DNA of 64,000 bases from Bacillus pseudomycoides DSM 12442. Its GTDB lineage: Bacteria; Bacillota; Bacilli; Bacillales; Bacillaceae_G. Every line of letters begins with the position of its first letter. The stretch's first letter is position 1. Below, one piece after another: positions 63,122 through 64,000 of the stretch. The notes below the pieces were generated by a model. That model had not been told where the DNA came from. It searched no databases and saw only the letters and a list, made by a program, of their open reading frames with translations. The stretch spans positions 3,232,812 through 3,296,811 of the forward strand of contig NZ_CM000745.1 in assembly GCF_000161455.1 (NCBI RefSeq), read 5' to 3'. Made by a program: the position numbers and the translations under genes.

Positions 63122-64000
63122 TTAGAAGAATGTAACTACAATCATTGACACAAATAAGATTGTCAAGTAATTCAAGGAGTAGACAAACATTTGTACGGAC
63201 CATTTTATGTCATCCTTCTTACGGAATCCATAGAATCCTAATACGATCCATCCAATGTTAAGCAATGTTGCAATTACCATAAATGTTACTCCCAGTCCAC
63301 TCATATAAAATGGTAATGGTAATAAACATACTGTCCAAATCATGATTTGACGTTTTGTAATATCAAATCCATGTACAACAGGAAGCATGGGAATACCTGC
63401 ATTTCGATATTCATCAACACGTTTCATCGCTAACGCGAGGAAATGTGGGATTTGCCAAATAAACATAATTAAAAATAGCATCCAAGCAATTGGATGATCT
63501 AAACTAGGATCAACTGCTGCCCAACCAATTAAAGGTGGAACTGCTCCAGATACACTACCTACTACTGTATTAAGTGTATATGCTCGTTTTGTCCATAATG
63601 AATACAAAACAACGTATGTGAAAGCACCGATGAAACCTATAATTGCTGCCATTGGTGTTGTAAATAACAAGAATACAAAACCAAGAAGCAATAAAGTCAT
63701 ACCTAATGTTAACGCAAAACCAGGTTTATATTTTCCTGTTACTGTCGGACGATTTTTTGTCCGTTCCATTAAGTGATCGATATCCCGATCAATATAGTTA
63801 TTCAAGCTACATGATCCTGCCATAATTAAAGCCGAGCCGACAATTGTAAAGAACATTTTATCCAAATGGTTAACAGCATTTAATCCATTAAAATGTAAAG
63901 CCAACCAAAATCCTGTAAATACCGTAAGTGTATTCGAGTTTACAATCCCCATCTTAACGAGCGCTAATAAATCTTGTACACGTGTTGTTTCCGGCACATT
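63122..64000 (-). CDS. ctaB: Protohaem IX farnesyltransferase (haem O synthase), 5' end cut off
   Basis: UbiA-type membrane prenyltransferase that makes haem O for the caa3 oxidase. The prenyl-phosphate motif NNYIDRDIDHLMERT and a second Asp-rich loop (MKRVDEYRNAG) are present. The reading frame stays open to the window edge; the GTG at 63995-63997 is unlikely to be the start, because orthologues carry about 15 more N-terminal residues. Confidence 0.95.
   Translation of the reverse strand, partial: NVPETTRVQDLLALVKMGIVNSNTLTVFTGFWLALHFNGLNAVNHLDKMFFTIVGSALIMAGSCSLNNYIDRDIDHLMERTKNRPTVTGKYKPGFALTLGMTLLLLGFVFLLFTTPMAAIIGFIGAFTYVVLYSLWTKRAYTLNTVVGSVSGAVPPLIGWAAVDPSLDHPIAWMLFLIMFIWQIPHFLALAMKRVDEYRNAGIPMLPVVHGFDITKRQIMIWTVCLLPLPFYMSGLGVTFMVIATLLNIGWIVLGFYGFRKKDDIKWSVQMFVYSLNYLTILFVSMIVVTFF

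Overview
The window looks like the chromosomal core of a Bacillus cereus-group endospore former. It carries a B. subtilis-type pyr operon with PyrR attenuators, an ileS T-box, the division and cell-wall (dcw) cluster interleaved with sporulation genes (spoVD, spoVE, spoIIGA-sigE, sigG), the ylb gene neighbourhood and the caa3 oxidase operon. DNA is AT-rich and nearly every gene is on the minus strand. Many proteins read like diverged versions of the B. cereus/B. anthracis orthologues I remember (MurB looks roughly 80% alike), which suggests an outlying member of the group, for example B. cytotoxicus-like. That species guess is from memory and was not checked.

Layout, read from high to low coordinate on the minus strand. 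The caa3 oxidase operon ctaB (cut by the window edge)-ctaC-D-E-F, then ctaG, occupies 58.1-64.0 kb. The ylb block (ylbC to ylbP, with coaD, rsmD, tmcAL/ylbM, rpmF and a ketopantoate reductase) occupies 43.5-58.1 kb and holds the few plus-strand genes and a decayed TnpB transposon. The dcw cluster runs bshC, rsmH, ftsL, pbpB, spoVD, murE, mraY, murD, spoVE, murG, murB, divIB, ftsA, ftsZ (24.7-43.4 kb), then spoIIGA-sigE and sigG. The ylmC-H/sepF/divIVA division group and ileS follow (14.3-21.4 kb), then ylyA, lspA and rluD. The pyrimidine operon pyrR-P-B-C-carA-carB-pyrK-D-F-E ends at a strong terminator near base 370.

Control elements that can be read directly include a consensus promoter for the pyr operon and three PyrR terminator/antiterminator leaders; an ileS T-box with an AUC specifier; the 22-bp-spaced spoIIG promoter; a sigma-H-type promoter before ftsA; and many intrinsic terminators, two of which bracket spoVE inside the dcw cluster.

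The genes are mostly well known. The features most worth a second look are: a probable AUA start codon for tmcAL/ylbM; a multi-hairpin RNA locus between rsmD and the next gene, plus a terminator-bearing rsmD leader; a perfect hairpin holding the spoVD ribosome binding site in its loop; absence of mraZ from the head of the dcw cluster; a palindromic -10 region shared by two divergent promoters; and a TnpB relic that keeps its N-terminus, C-terminus and omega-RNA-like right end. I saw no CRISPR array, rRNA, tRNA, prophage or clearly new multi-gene system.
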